64,000 bases of DNA from Bacteroidota bacterium (GTDB taxonomy: Bacteria > Bacteroidota > Bacteroidia > Bacteroidales > Dysgonomonadaceae). The DNA is taken from NCBI GenBank assembly GCA_023424395.1, contig JAFADY010000018.1, forward strand, positions 24,253 to 88,252, written 5' to 3'. Each line of letters begins with the position of its first letter. Positions within the stretch are counted from its first letter, which is position 1. Position numbers and translations under genes: made by a program. Below are positions 55,001-62,820 of this stretch, one piece after another. The notes below the pieces were generated by a model, which worked only from the letters and a program-made list of their open reading frames with translations, had not been told where the DNA came from and did no database searches.

Positions 55001-55054
55001 GCGGCAGTTGCCACGGCAACGCAAAAAGAATACAGGGGGATGCGGATGGGGTAA
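49055..55054 (+). CDS. Giant DNA methylase / MutS-I-like / SNF2 helicase fusion
   Basis: 1999 residues from the ATG at 49055. N-terminal N6-methylase-like domain: LLEPSAGIGAFVKAFERN (SAM site) and VITSNIPFGDTL in place of NPPY/F. About residues 405-500 resemble MutS domain I (TYNELKARYPDAVVLFRTGD then FYETYRTDAETASHVLDIPL). A Pro-rich linker follows. The SNF2 motor has motif I ICDHEVGAGKTLIMCIAAYE, motif II LFVDESHKFKNLMY and motif VI ALEQRNGRAVRKGNE. The C-terminal end is coiled coil. The NIPF motif may mean weak or lost methylation. In ICEs of this type it probably guards or remodels incoming element DNA; this is inference. Confidence 0.9.
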   Translation: MAYNKKTTLENNIEAIRLAFVLEKENRNATDNERDTLSRYAGFGGLKCVLNPAATLADRRYWTQSDLPLFPLVADLHTLIRTNARNEAQYKMYFNSIKSSVLTAFYTPEPVVQAISEALTDAGVAATRLLEPSAGIGAFVKAFERNNTEITCFEKDFLTGKILKQLYPSHDVKIQRFEEINPHLVGQFDVITSNIPFGDTLVYDKGYLKKDAPEIQQLATRKVHNYFFVKGLDVLREGGILAYITSQGVADSAANEPVRRYLMENSRLFSAIRLPNNLFSENAGTDVGSDLIILQKQTGKGIVTDNEKLFVQTLSGDIPSNALFTDMTRHIYTMRERGTDLYGKPAWKTRHDGGIEGMASDLRETLQGQFLQSELSMDYFHGKIPEINTAVVRENTEKNTENTELFDVPPTYNELKARYPDAVVLFRTGDFYETYRTDAETASHVLDIPLIRSAGNDDDTKTRFSYRALDAHLPKLIRAGIRVAIADQLELPEQNTQPQQENPQPVEKTSAPVQGELSFDEPEAPINNDAQPEATLNPPRQHAQVKRTIEHVPVIGSTSQLPLSGGLRGAEIIPDGVPALTLYDLFGFEVNPQKPPKNTEMRQTVYFDEEHRPNYERQPLEHHPNPPYSFVDDWREELARDRSIRKSHSTQTPEAPVPKTIRASVRPFPAPPKGRRNINRTPDAAMQSLFAELDEPVVKPRPGRQAPPETPAKIPFDATPKPFVSPLTEHLRDGSLVRQDARIGYLSGIEAEKPMFHPLDLSITEIARIKQYIDIRESYHRLYDYEAANKQEETEERQKLNRLYDGFVGRYGNLNTKKNIDIIKMDAGGTEILYLERSKDGQFVKADIFDHPVSFNPNELSEVSTPGEALSASLNKFGYVHLSYMASLLEGTEESELLETLRGQIYYNPLSGNYETADKFIAGNVIEKIEHLESWQTLHPESNTPEVKESLAALKDAVPVPIPFADLDFNLGERWIPAKVYTQFASDFFGTDVNVNFASSADEYNVKANGYNALIYDKYAVRGHFRTYTGVHLLKHALHNTVPDITKPVDSVNAEGRTVTVKVRDGEAIQLANSKIEEIRSGFTEWLWKQPQPFKDKLTERYNRLFNCFVKPRYDGSHQSFPGLKLKNLDIEELYQSQKDAVWMIKQNGGAICDHEVGAGKTLIMCIAAYEMKRLGLANKPLITALKANVHEIAETFQKAYPNARILYPGKNEFSPDKRVRIFNDIKNNDWDCVILTHEQFGMIPQSPEIQHAILQKELDAVEENLDVMRSQGQEVSSYMLRGAEKRKENLDAKLSLLADEIQSRKDDVADFKRIGIDHLFVDESHKFKNLMYNTRHNRVAGLGNADGSQRALNMLFAVRTIQERTGKDLGATFLSGTTITNSLTELYLLFKYLRPQAMEKQGINTFDAWAAIYAKKTADYEFSVTNEIVQKERFRYFIKVPELAAFYSEICDYRTAEDIGIDRPEKNERLHNIPPTPQQEDFITRLVEFAKTGNATLLGREPLSEREEKAKMLIATDYARKMSLDMRMISPNYDDHIDNKASHCAKLLNDYYQKHDAHRGTQFVFSDLGTYKPGGEWNVYSEIKRKLVEDYRIPAHEIRFIQECKNYKAKKTMFESMNKGVVRILFGSTDMLGTGVNAQQRAVAVHHLDSPWVPSALEQRNGRAVRKGNEIAKLYGDNKVDVIIYAVEKSLDSYKFNLLHNKQLFINQLKNNKVGVRTIDEGSMDEKSGMNFSEYVAILSGNTDLLEKAKLEKKITALESERKSFGRDRQESESKLAKITRSIEYHTQTVADMKEDYRLFREKVQYSVDGEMLNPVKIKGAEDGDVKSIGAKLNEYAERLRTKDEHLPIGELYGFTITAKSEASIKDNFEFIDNRFFVSGQSGIKYTYNNGHIAQDPKLASMNFLNALEKIPKVLESHEREIKRLSVDIPVLQSLVKGEWRKEDELKSLKGELSELERKIAVSLKPVDQHEEKPEVKQESQAAVATATQKEYRGMRMG
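50727..50763 (+). repeat. Palindromic repeat inserted in frame in the helicase gene
   Basis: cttcccaactccccctttcg then gggggactaagaggagc, the same kind of element as at 37322-37386, here translated as TSQLPLSGGLRGAE in the disordered linker after the MutS-I-like domain. Confidence 0.65.
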
Positions 55055-55183
55055 AGATTTCAGAGATATGAGTTTTAAGGCATATCCTCTATATACTCCG
55101 TGATGTCAAGTTTAATCAACTCCCACCCATTATTTTTCAGGCAGACGGGATCAATATCTTCATTTATTCAGGATATACCCATA

Positions 55184-56530
55184 TTACAAAAACATAGTCA
55201 TGTATACCGGAACAAAGTCAATTCCATTTTCTCTCTTATAATCCTTAGTATAAATCAGGTACTTATTCATTATACGATCTGAGAATTTGATACAGAACTC
55301 GTCTAATGATTTGTGCGCCTTATAACCAGATGATTTCACTTCGATGGGAGATATTTTATGGTTATCAGGAATAATAAAATCAATCTCATAATATTTTTTA
55401 CCTTCCGCAAAGGGTATTGTATGATAGAATAAATTTTTACCTGTTGCTTTCAACATCTGAGCGATTACATTTTCATAGATGTATCCTAAATTGGTACTGA
55501 GTTTATCGTTAAGCAGCTTATCGTAGATTATATTTTCAGTATAATCTCTATCCTTAAACGCAAGCGTAACAAAAAGGCCTGTATCAGATGCATACATTTT
55601 AAAGTATTCTTCATTTTTTGTCAAAGCTAAACCGGCATTGGGATCATCAGAGTGGAAAGTAACATTAATTGTCATTGAATCTTCCATATCTTTAACGATG
55701 TTTATTACTCTTTCAGGCCTTTCATTAGTAACAGCGCTCCCCACTTGGTACCGCAAAGAGTTTTTACTGAGTTGAGCGGGAATCGCATCAAACATTGCTT
55801 TTGCTCTTCCGGAACCATCAATTTTCCCGAAATCCTCTTCATATAAAGCAATGATATCTCGTTTAACTAAGTCGACAGCGGAAAAGTTATTCGTTTTAAT
55901 ATATGCGGCAACAGCTTGTGGCATTCCCCCGATAAGCATATATAAACGGAAATCCCGCATAAGTTTACGATGAACGGCTTGACCTAACGAAAGTTTTTCC
56001 TCAAAAGCTGTGCGTAAGAGTGGAATAGTCTCTTTATCGCCAAGCGCCCATTTAAATTCTTCATAATCCATGGGGTACATATTTACTTTTGTCTCTTCAC
56101 TTGGAATGATTATATTGTGACTCTTTGAGCGGACTGATATTAGTGAGCCTGTTTCAATATAATCATATCGATGGTCTTTTACCAAGTGCTTTATAGCTTG
56201 CCTTGCAAGTGGCTGCAATTGCACCTCGTCAAAAATGATAACAGATTTTCTTTCAATTAATTGTACTTGATAGATAAATTGTAACCTAAGGAACAAATAG
56301 TTTAAATCTGAGATATCATTGAATAAATCACTCACCTCCTTAGATACTTTCGAAAAATCTATCAGAATGTATGATTTATACTCATTACGGGCAAACTCCT
56401 CTGCAATTGTGGATTTTCCAATGCGTCGTGCTCCCTGAATCAATAAAGCAGTATCGCCATTACGTTCTGATTTCCATTTAAGCATGGTATCATACATTTT
56501 TCTCTTGAAATAGATCATATTCTCTTCCAT
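55184..56530 (-). CDS. AAA ATPase with DUF4143 nuclease-like end
   Basis: 448 residues. Walker A is LLIQGARRIGKSTIAEEFAR, Walker B SVIIFDEVQLQPLARQAIKH, sensor YIETGSLISVRS. The C-terminal DUF4143 part has YEIDFIIPDNHKISPIEVKS, which resembles the D...ExK core of PD-(D/E)XK nucleases. Such ATPases are abundant in Bacteroidales; proposed roles include toxin-like or defence functions, none proven. It is monocistronic and convergent with the helicase gene, with a triple repeat upstream that may mediate autoregulation. An ATG two codons after a second Met (MEEN/MIYF) is also possible. Confidence 0.85.
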   Translation of the reverse strand: MEENMIYFKRKMYDTMLKWKSERNGDTALLIQGARRIGKSTIAEEFARNEYKSYILIDFSKVSKEVSDLFNDISDLNYLFLRLQFIYQVQLIERKSVIIFDEVQLQPLARQAIKHLVKDHRYDYIETGSLISVRSKSHNIIIPSEETKVNMYPMDYEEFKWALGDKETIPLLRTAFEEKLSLGQAVHRKLMRDFRLYMLIGGMPQAVAAYIKTNNFSAVDLVKRDIIALYEEDFGKIDGSGRAKAMFDAIPAQLSKNSLRYQVGSAVTNERPERVINIVKDMEDSMTINVTFHSDDPNAGLALTKNEEYFKMYASDTGLFVTLAFKDRDYTENIIYDKLLNDKLSTNLGYIYENVIAQMLKATGKNLFYHTIPFAEGKKYYEIDFIIPDNHKISPIEVKSSGYKAHKSLDEFCIKFSDRIMNKYLIYTKDYKRENGIDFVPVYMTMFL

Positions 56531-56567
56531 AACACACTATTTTATTGGCAAAAATAGTCTTAAAAAC

Positions 56568-56651
56568 AATTTCCACCAAATATTTTCAGCCAATTCGTCG
56601 TTTTCCACCAAATGTTTTCAGATATTATGTCATTATCCACTAAATGTTTGC
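56568..56651. repeat. Three ~33-bp-spaced TTTCCACCAAATNTTTTC repeats
   Basis: Copies begin at about 56569, 56602 and 56634, so the same face of the helix is presented three times. They lie 40-120 bp upstream of the DUF4143 ATPase start. The rest of the 56531-57012 gap has no convincing gene. Confidence 0.6.
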
Positions 56652-57012
56652 TTTAAAAATAACTCCTTAATGATCCGAGGCGTATTTATGAGAATTTTCA
56701 TATTATTTAGAGGTAATGGGGATTTCGATATTTTTTATAGTAATGCAAATACAGCTTTTTTTGAGTCAATTCAATTTGCTTTGTGTTTTGTGGTGCCGAT
56801 ATTCGGTAATACTGTTCCTAAATTCAAGCCGTTTCATCCCGATTTTTTGCCGAAGGTAAAGGTTGGCCCCGACACGTGCTAAGGTCAAGCCCTCCGGGTT
56901 TTTGAAAAAATCTCCACACCTTCACATTGTTGAACTAAACCTCCGGTAGCCCTTCCTCCCGTTGTATTTGTTACCTTTGCAAAGTTAATAAAACCTTTTA
57001 ATAGACAAGATT

Positions 57013-57968
57013 ATGACAACAAAAAAAAGACTCCCGAAGAATTAAGGGAGAACAAACTTGTAAACCGTGCCTGCCGTGAAGTGCCGGGTTTCACGGAGCA
57101 ATTAGCCCGCTTCGAGCGCAATATTTCGGTGCTTGGTCGCAGCCGCAAGACATTCGAGAACTATTCCCGACATGTAGCCGCCCTTGCCCTGCATTACGGC
57201 TGCCTGCCCACCGAACTTGATCCGGAGCAGGTGCAGGATTATCTTTACCTTCTTCAAAAACAGCACAACACCCCTTCCCAAAGCTATTTTAAGCATACCG
57301 TTTACGGACTTCGTTTCTTACTCAAAAGCGAGGGGTTGGAATATGATTTCCTTCATCTGCCTTCCATATCCAAAGAAAAGAAAATCCCTGTGGTATTGAG
57401 CAAGCAGGAAGTTTGGCGTATGCTTTCGTCGGCTCCGCTTCTCAAACACCGTGTGCTTATCGGGTTGCTTTACGGTTGTGGTCTGCGTTGTATGGAAGTT
57501 CGTTCGGTTCGTCTTCGGGATTTGGATTTTGACCGGAAGGTTTTACACGTTGTTCAGGGCAAAGGAGGCAAGGACCGTTTGGTTCCGCTGTCAGAACATC
57601 TGATGCGCGGACTGACGAAATATATTTCAGCCGAAAAACCGTCCGATTATCTCTTTGGCGGACAACCCTCGGGGAGAGGCGGCGGCGATTTCGACAGCCG
57701 TTACAGCCAAAAAGGAGTTCAGTGGGCGGTAAAAGAGACTGCAAAGCGAGCCGGTATCCGCAAGGCAGTTTCTGTCCACACCCTAAGACATACTTTTGCC
57801 ACGCACCTGCTCGAAGACGGGATGGATATCCTTACGCTTCAAAAGTTGCTCGGACATGCCACCATCGAAACCACGATGGAATACCTGCACATTGCCCAAG
57901 TGGAAAACCTGCAACCTTTCAGTCCGCTTGATACCCTGTTTGAGCAATGCGCCCCGAGGCGGAAGTAG
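57013..57968 (+). CDS. XerD-like tyrosine recombinase, start region frameshifted at A8
   Basis: The body (from GTG 57081, 295 residues) has a SAM-like core-binding domain (RFERNISVLGRSRKTFENYS) and the catalytic set: Arg in LLYGCGLRCMEVRSVRLRDL, Lys in VVQGKGGKDRLVPLSEH, HTLRHTFATHLLEDG, LLGHATIETTMEYLHIAQ with the Tyr. Upstream, ATG at 57013 followed by a run of eight A gives MTTKKRLPKN and a stop; with nine A it would read MTTKKKTPEELRENKLVNRA straight into the body. Thus a one-base change, polymerase slippage or GTG start at 57081. It overlaps the transposase gene by 22 bp. Confidence 0.8.
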
Positions 57969-59053
57969 CCGATGTGTTGCGGGCGTTGGGGAAAGACATT
58001 GACACCATCGGTTTAAATACGCACCAATTAAGGCATTTGTCGGCAATAAGAAAATGCCGTACCGCCGAATTGGGCGGACACGTGGATAAATGCGATGAGT
58101 GCGGCAGCATCCGCATCAGTTATAACTCGTGCCGCAACCGTCACTGCCCCAAGTGCCAGGGGCACAAGCGCGAAGAATGGATGCAGGCGCGTATTGGCGA
58201 GTTGCTCCCTGTTCCATATTTTCATGTGGTTTTTACGCTTCCCGATACTCTGAACGCCTTGGCAATGCAGCATCCCAAAACGGTTTTCGGATTACTGTTC
58301 GCTTCGGCTTGGGAAACTATGCAGGCGTTTTTCTCAAAACAGGGCGTTAAAGGCGGAATGATTTGCATCTTGCATACGTGGGGACAGAACCTGACACTTC
58401 ATCCGCATCTGCACTGCATCGTTCCCGGCGGCGGTGTGGATAAGAACGGGCGTTGGAAAAACATCCGTAACGACAGCAAATACCTATTCCCCGTAAAAGG
58501 GTTGAGCAAAATGTTTAGGGCAAAATACGTGGAAAAGTTGCGTAAAGAGGACATTGCTTCTCACTCTTTTACTCAAACCCTTTTTGCCAAAGACTGGGTG
58601 GCGTATGCCAAACGTCCTTTTGGAAACACGCACAGCATCATTGAATATCTGGGCAGGTACACCCACAAGGTTGCCATCAGCAACCACCGGATAAAATCGG
58701 TGGACAGTGAAAACGTGACCTTTGAGTACAAAGATTACCGTAAAGAAGGCAAAGAAGGCGTGATGACACTGACACACAAGGAGTTTATCCGCCGTTTTGC
58801 CCTGCATATCCTGCCGAACGGTTTTGTGCGGATACGGCATTACGGTATTCTGAGCGGCACATGGAAACGGGAGCGTCTGCCAAAACTGCAACGACAGTTG
58901 GGTATAAAACTTCAATCGTCCAATCCTGAAAAAAGCACACACCTGCGCCGTTGTCCGCATTGTAAAACGGGAACGCTTGTTACGGTTATGACTTTTTGGG
59001 GGCGAGCACCGCCCGCTGAAAGTTTTCGCGGGTCTTTTTTCGTTTCCTGCTGA
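57947..59053 (+). CDS. IS91-family transposase
   Basis: 368 residues. N-terminal zinc-binding domain: HVDKCDECGSIRISYNSCRN then RHCPKCQGHKREEW. The HUH motif is LHPHLHCIVPGGGVDKNGRW, and the catalytic Tyr region is SIIEYLGRYTHKVAISNHRI with two Tyr. A second zinc-like motif is RRCPHCKTGTL. Rolling-circle transposition is the family mechanism. The C terminus runs through the terminal hairpins and may have been extended. The start overlaps the recombinase gene. Confidence 0.92.
   Translation: MRPEAEVADVLRALGKDIDTIGLNTHQLRHLSAIRKCRTAELGGHVDKCDECGSIRISYNSCRNRHCPKCQGHKREEWMQARIGELLPVPYFHVVFTLPDTLNALAMQHPKTVFGLLFASAWETMQAFFSKQGVKGGMICILHTWGQNLTLHPHLHCIVPGGGVDKNGRWKNIRNDSKYLFPVKGLSKMFRAKYVEKLRKEDIASHSFTQTLFAKDWVAYAKRPFGNTHSIIEYLGRYTHKVAISNHRIKSVDSENVTFEYKDYRKEGKEGVMTLTHKEFIRRFALHILPNGFVRIRHYGILSGTWKRERLPKLQRQLGIKLQSSNPEKSTHLRRCPHCKTGTLVTVMTFWGRAPPAESFRGSFFVSC
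59012..59040 (+). terminator. Hairpin terminator in the end of the IS91 transposase
   Basis: CCCGC tgaaagttttc GCGGG followed by TCTTTTTT. A competing hairpin GGGCG/CGCCC (59000-59014) shares bases with it. IS91-type elements carry hairpins near the replication origin end, so both functions may be combined. The following 59054-59375 stretch has one more hairpin (ggtttcattgcttgccc with its partner, 59233-59267) but no gene. Confidence 0.6.
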
Positions 59054-59375
59054 AATAGCGGGTAGGGGAACTTGTGCCAGTAAGTGAAGAAAACAGCCTA
59101 TGGATAGCCGATTTAATCGCTAAAAATCATCAAAAAGAAAAAACAGTCCGAAAACTGCTGTGAATATCCTTCCCCCTTTCTTTCAATATCCCCATAAACA
59201 TTGCAAAACTTCGACCGGTTCCGTTCAACATCGGTTTCATTGCTTGCCCTGCGGGCACAACGAAACCTTAGGTGTTGCGGGTAGTATTTTTCCTAAAAAA
59301 CCTTGCACGCAGTCGATCCGTCAACCTTTGGCGGGTAAAGCAAAAAATCAGTATTCATCATTAAAATTATCGATT

Positions 59376-59786
59376 ATGAAAACAACAGATTGCAACCGGC
59401 TTTACGAACAACACGTTTGTACCGAACACTATTATCGGTACATGTTAGGCTATCACCTTACCGACGGCACGTACGACGTGGCCGAACAGGAAAAATGCTT
59501 CTGGTTTTACGACGTGGTTATTTCCGCTCAAACATTTGCAAAAGTGCGGAAAGAAGATTTTCAGGTATGGTACCTGAAGCGCGTTAAGGAAAACGAGTTC
59601 GTAGTTTTCGGCACCAACGGCAATTATGTCGGAGACTTATCCGATTATCCGGGATTGACCGAAAAAAAGAACAACGAAAACATCCTGTATAAACAGAAAA
59701 TCACCTATTCGGATTTTCGGCACGATGTTTACCGTGTGTTCCTCTCGACATATGATAAAATTCTTTATCTGCCGAGCGAACATTAG
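59376..59786 (+). CDS. DUF6876-like ICE protein
   Basis: 136 residues from the ATG at 59376. The start CNRLYEQHVCTEHYYRYMLG then YHLTDGTYDVAEQEKCFWFY resembles the DUF6876 layout (TExYYR...LTDG...A....FW..D) found in accessory proteins of Bacteroidales mobile elements. No catalytic motif. It stands alone between the IS91 element and the convergent primase module. Confidence 0.55.
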   Translation: MKTTDCNRLYEQHVCTEHYYRYMLGYHLTDGTYDVAEQEKCFWFYDVVISAQTFAKVRKEDFQVWYLKRVKENEFVVFGTNGNYVGDLSDYPGLTEKKNNENILYKQKITYSDFRHDVYRVFLSTYDKILYLPSEH

Positions 59787-59942
59787 AAAAAATACCTCAC
59801 GATGTACAGGTTAATCGTTATCCACGATCTATAGATGCCTATTATGGATACCTGCCGGTTTATTTTTCTCCGGCAAGGCCATTGTTGGCGTTTCTTCCTT
59901 TAACAAAAAATCTTGCTGGATCCTTTTTAAACACCGGAACAC

Positions 59943-60146
59943 TTATTTTATTTTTTTTGCATATTTGCGAATAAAACGATGTACATCATTTTCCCGGAAC
60001 CTCAGGCAATTACTTATTCTCACCGATCTCATTTTACGTTTCTTTGCCCATTGAATTACGGTACTGTAATGAACTTTGAATAACAGCGCCACTTCATCGG
60101 GACTCAGCAAATACTCATTGTCTAGTCTGTAAAATCTCTTTTCCAT
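59943..60146 (-). CDS. Excisionase-like helix-turn-helix protein
   Basis: 67 residues, MerR-like winged HTH: LLSPDEVALLFKVHYSTVIQ, WAKKRKMRSVRISNCLRF, RENDVHRFIRKY. Very basic. Small HTH proteins of this type (HTH_17) act as recombination directionality factors or regulators in Bacteroides mobilizable elements. Its start overlaps the end of the next upstream gene (60115) by 32 bp, so both come from one mRNA. Confidence 0.75.
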   Translation of the reverse strand: MEKRFYRLDNEYLLSPDEVALLFKVHYSTVIQWAKKRKMRSVRISNCLRFRENDVHRFIRKYAKKIK

Positions 60147-60459
60147 GTTTTGCGTCCTTGTTGTTAAGTTGTGCTTTTTCCTGAGATTCTTTTAAAAACC
60201 GCATGACTTCCGAATACGCAAATACGCGATTCCCACCCATTTTAAACGATTTCAGTTTTCCCTCATAATAGCGTTTGTAAACTGTTCGTTCCGTAACTCG
60301 AAGCAAAACAGACACCTCTTTAACGGACAAAAGTTTGTCAGGCTGTATTGTTTCGGTATGCGATTCATGAAGCAGTTTATCCAATTTTTGGTTGGCAGAC
60401 TCCACACCGCAAGCGATGTTCTGCAAAATATCTCCAACGTTGTTTTTTTCTTGTGTCAT
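60115..60459 (-). CDS. HTH_17 DNA-binding protein
   Basis: 114 residues. A helical N-terminal part (GDILQNIACGVESANQKLDK) precedes an excisionase-type HTH (LLSVKEVSVLLRVTERTVYK then RYYEGKLKSFKMGGNRVFAY). It overlaps the primase-helicase gene by 4 bp and the small HTH gene by 32 bp. Most likely a regulator or excision factor of the module; two paralogous HTH proteins side by side are usual in these elements. Confidence 0.8.
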   Translation of the reverse strand: MTQEKNNVGDILQNIACGVESANQKLDKLLHESHTETIQPDKLLSVKEVSVLLRVTERTVYKRYYEGKLKSFKMGGNRVFAYSEVMRFLKESQEKAQLNNKDAKHGKEILQTRQ

Positions 60460-62495
60460 AAATTTATGCCGATTATGTAATAATTGTTGTTCGAAGGATC
60501 TTTGGTAACGATATCTTTTTCTTTCATGTAGCGGATATAGTTTTTTGCCGTTCGCCCGCTTACTGTCATCATATCTTCAATCTCTTTGGAAAGATCATTG
60601 TAGGTCAAAAAACGTTTGTGTTTGAAAATTTCTTTGGCAATGGAAAGCAGTTCGTTTTCTTTGCGTTTTTCTTTGGCTTCTTTGGGCTTCTCACCCCGGA
60701 AACGATGCATTTTGGACGACTTATCCCATGAGAATTGCAAAATTGGCACGTCAAGCGGGCTGCCGTCGCGCACTTTCAGTGCTTTGACAACCGAAACGGC
60801 GGGATCATCGTCCTGTTCGATGGAAAGAATACCCGCCGACTTCCGCTGCATTTCCGAACCGATATGCCCCCGGAGTTTAATGCCGTTCGGCACGAAATGC
60901 AACACACCAATGATACATGTTTGATAAATCGCCGCCAGGCGATACAGTTCATCCACCAGTGCAATGCTTTCTGTTTCATCGTTTGCGGAACGGATCAAAT
61001 CGGCAATGCCGTCGATGACTACCAGTTGAATGCCGCCGAAACGGTGATAAAACAAATCCATGCTGTTTCGAATGGACAGCAGCCGTTCTTTGCGCGACAT
61101 GGTTGCCAGATAGAATGCCTTGAAATTGTCGGGCATTTCACCCTGCGAGGCTCTGCGTAACGTATTCGACACATTTTTGAACAGTTGTGCTTCCGACTGT
61201 TCCGTATCATACAGAATTACAGCTTTATTGTTTTCGTTTCGGGCAACATCCATTCCCAACGTGTCGATTTCCTTATCTTCCCGGCGCATCGTTCCGGCAA
61301 TCAATGCAGAGACAAAATTGCTTTTACCCGTTCCTTCACCTCCCGTAATGCAAAGCAGGTTTCCGACGGTTCCCAGCGGTACGCCGTTCACCGAAACAAT
61401 GTTTTCTGGAATTGGCGGGGGATTCTGAAAATCAATTTCGCACGATTTCATCATCAAGACCGTTTCCTGATAGACCGTTTCAATCAACCGGAGCAAGAGC
61501 TGTTTCAGTTCTTTTCTCCCGTTTCCCATGCGAAAAAAATCGGATATGTCTTTTTCCTGTTTCTCGCCCGAAAGCGGTAATTCCAACCGCAATACCGAAT
61601 AACCCGAAAGTTTCTCCTGTGCTTTTTTGGATGCTTCCACACCGGTTTTATCCATATCGTACAACAAAACAATATGCTTGAACCTGCGCGTTAACGATTC
61701 GATGATATCTTCCGGGATATGTGATGTTTCGCTGTTGAAGCAAATAGCATGAAACCCGTGGGCATAAAGCGACATGACATCTTTTTCGCCGCCAGTGATG
61801 AACAAAATATCCCCTTTGTGGGGAATTTGTTCCAGTCCGAAACAATATGAAGCATCGGAGTCGGCACTTTGTAAAAAACGCAATGTGGAAAAAGGACGAT
61901 AAATTTTGATGTGATTTTGGAATAAGTAAGCGAACATGGGTTCGTTCGGATTACTTTTTATTTCATACTTGTTTTCCTGACGGTTTATACCCGAACAAAA
62001 CTTTACTGAAACCACATGAAAAAACTCCAATATCTTCAACTTTATGCCGTATTGTTGCCAGAATTTTATTTCGTCCAGTGAATAAGGCTGTTCCTGAATG
62101 TCAAGCGATGTTTTTGAGTTTTCTGTATCTACATTTGGTATATTATTTTGCTTTTTCATTTTTGGATAAACAGTTGAATTTTCGGTAAATAATCCGAGAT
62201 GCATATCACGGTCGATGATTTTTAGGATTTGAATAAAATCGCTGCTTCGGTGGCAATCCAATTGAAACATTGTGCCGACTAAGGCAAAGCAGTCCCCGGA
62301 ATAAGCATCATTTCCAAAATCCTTTATTTTATAAATACTGGTGTGTTTATCTTTATACACGTTGCAGGAAGCCCGTTTGTCGTCATACAGCGGATTTCTG
62401 AAATTTTTCCCGACTGTCCAGTTGGTTTTCAGATAATGCCTGAAAACGTCCAATCCCTGATTTGTCCGAAGAAGTATCGAGTGTTTAATGTCCAT
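60456..62495 (-). CDS. Toprim primase / RepA-like helicase of a mobilizable element
   Basis: 679 residues. N-terminal zinc-less primase-like region (RASCNVYKDKHTSIYKIKDF, GDCFALV), Toprim motifs FITGGEKDVMSLYAHGFHAI and IVLLYDMDKTGVEASKKAQE (about 240-295), a RecA-like AAA domain with Walker A LCITGGEGTGKSNFVSALIA and Walker B IQLVVIDGIADLIRSA (about 365-560), and a C-terminal winged helix (LTYNDLSKEIEDMMTVSGRT). This layout suits replication of an excised element. Overlaps both neighbours by about 4-11 bp. Confidence 0.85.
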   Translation of the reverse strand: MDIKHSILLRTNQGLDVFRHYLKTNWTVGKNFRNPLYDDKRASCNVYKDKHTSIYKIKDFGNDAYSGDCFALVGTMFQLDCHRSSDFIQILKIIDRDMHLGLFTENSTVYPKMKKQNNIPNVDTENSKTSLDIQEQPYSLDEIKFWQQYGIKLKILEFFHVVSVKFCSGINRQENKYEIKSNPNEPMFAYLFQNHIKIYRPFSTLRFLQSADSDASYCFGLEQIPHKGDILFITGGEKDVMSLYAHGFHAICFNSETSHIPEDIIESLTRRFKHIVLLYDMDKTGVEASKKAQEKLSGYSVLRLELPLSGEKQEKDISDFFRMGNGRKELKQLLLRLIETVYQETVLMMKSCEIDFQNPPPIPENIVSVNGVPLGTVGNLLCITGGEGTGKSNFVSALIAGTMRREDKEIDTLGMDVARNENNKAVILYDTEQSEAQLFKNVSNTLRRASQGEMPDNFKAFYLATMSRKERLLSIRNSMDLFYHRFGGIQLVVIDGIADLIRSANDETESIALVDELYRLAAIYQTCIIGVLHFVPNGIKLRGHIGSEMQRKSAGILSIEQDDDPAVSVVKALKVRDGSPLDVPILQFSWDKSSKMHRFRGEKPKEAKEKRKENELLSIAKEIFKHKRFLTYNDLSKEIEDMMTVSGRTAKNYIRYMKEKDIVTKDPSNNNYYIIGINL

Positions 62496-62820
62496 TTCTT
62501 TTTCTGTGGTGGAATATCAGATCGTTGAGTTGTTCTTTGGTGCTTTTTATGATTCTCCGATGCATCAAATCGCGGATGTCGCTGATGAGATAGTATGCCC
62601 GGCCACGCTTCCCACCCCGAAGAATAGTGTAATTTATCAGTCTTTCGGTACGCAATCGTTGTAAAGTACGATTGCTGATGTTCAAGTAGCGCATCACTTC
62701 GTTGCTGTCCACATAGTCATCGTAGTTGTCGTACTCTTGTTTTTCAATTGATTCGGCAATATACCGTTCAATCCTGTCTAACCGGTCGAAAATTTCCTGA
62801 ACGATATTGATTTCTTTCAT
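62485..62820 (-). CDS. HTH DNA-binding protein at head of primase module
   Basis: 111 residues from the ATG at 62820. Helical start (IVQEIFDRLDRIERYIAESI), then HTH VDSNEVMRYLNISNRTLQRL then RTERLINYTILRGGKRGRAY. Family as in the other two HTH proteins here. It is the first gene of the minus-strand module and overlaps the primase gene by 11 bp. The ttagtaacta direct repeats (about 62871-62887) lie just upstream and could be its operator. Confidence 0.8.
   Translation of the reverse strand: MKEINIVQEIFDRLDRIERYIAESIEKQEYDNYDDYVDSNEVMRYLNISNRTLQRLRTERLINYTILRGGKRGRAYYLISDIRDLMHRRIIKSTKEQLNDLIFHHRKRNGH

Larger units (their letters stand above)
1..55054. mobile_element. CTnDOT-type integrative conjugative element, interrupted by cargo
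   Basis: Backbone genes seen are a complete tra set (traA to traQ), mobA/mobB/mobC, RteC-like genes, DUF3945, topoisomerase III, DUF1896 and the giant methylase-helicase, which together are typical of Bacteroidales conjugative transposons. Backbone genes are moderately GC-rich while the 19.9-40.7 kb cargo is strongly AT-rich, which points to separate acquisition. The left end lies outside the window because traQ is cut at base 1. No intact ICE integrase is visible, so the true boundaries and mobility are unknown. Confidence 0.75.
56860..59080 (+). mobile_element. IS91-family element with accessory recombinase
   Basis: Contains an XerD-like tyrosine recombinase gene and an overlapping IS91-type HUH transposase gene, an arrangement seen in Bacteroidetes IS91 relatives. 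The ends are approximate: the left is put near the GC-rich ggccccgacacgtgctaagg and the right after the hairpins that follow the transposase (ggggaacttg at about 59066). IS91 elements make no target duplication, so the ends cannot be checked by repeats. Confidence 0.7.

Noticed and set aside
56670..56882. 70-residue open frame before the IS91 element
   Set aside because: No domain and AT-rich composition without a start signal; overlaps the probable IS end.
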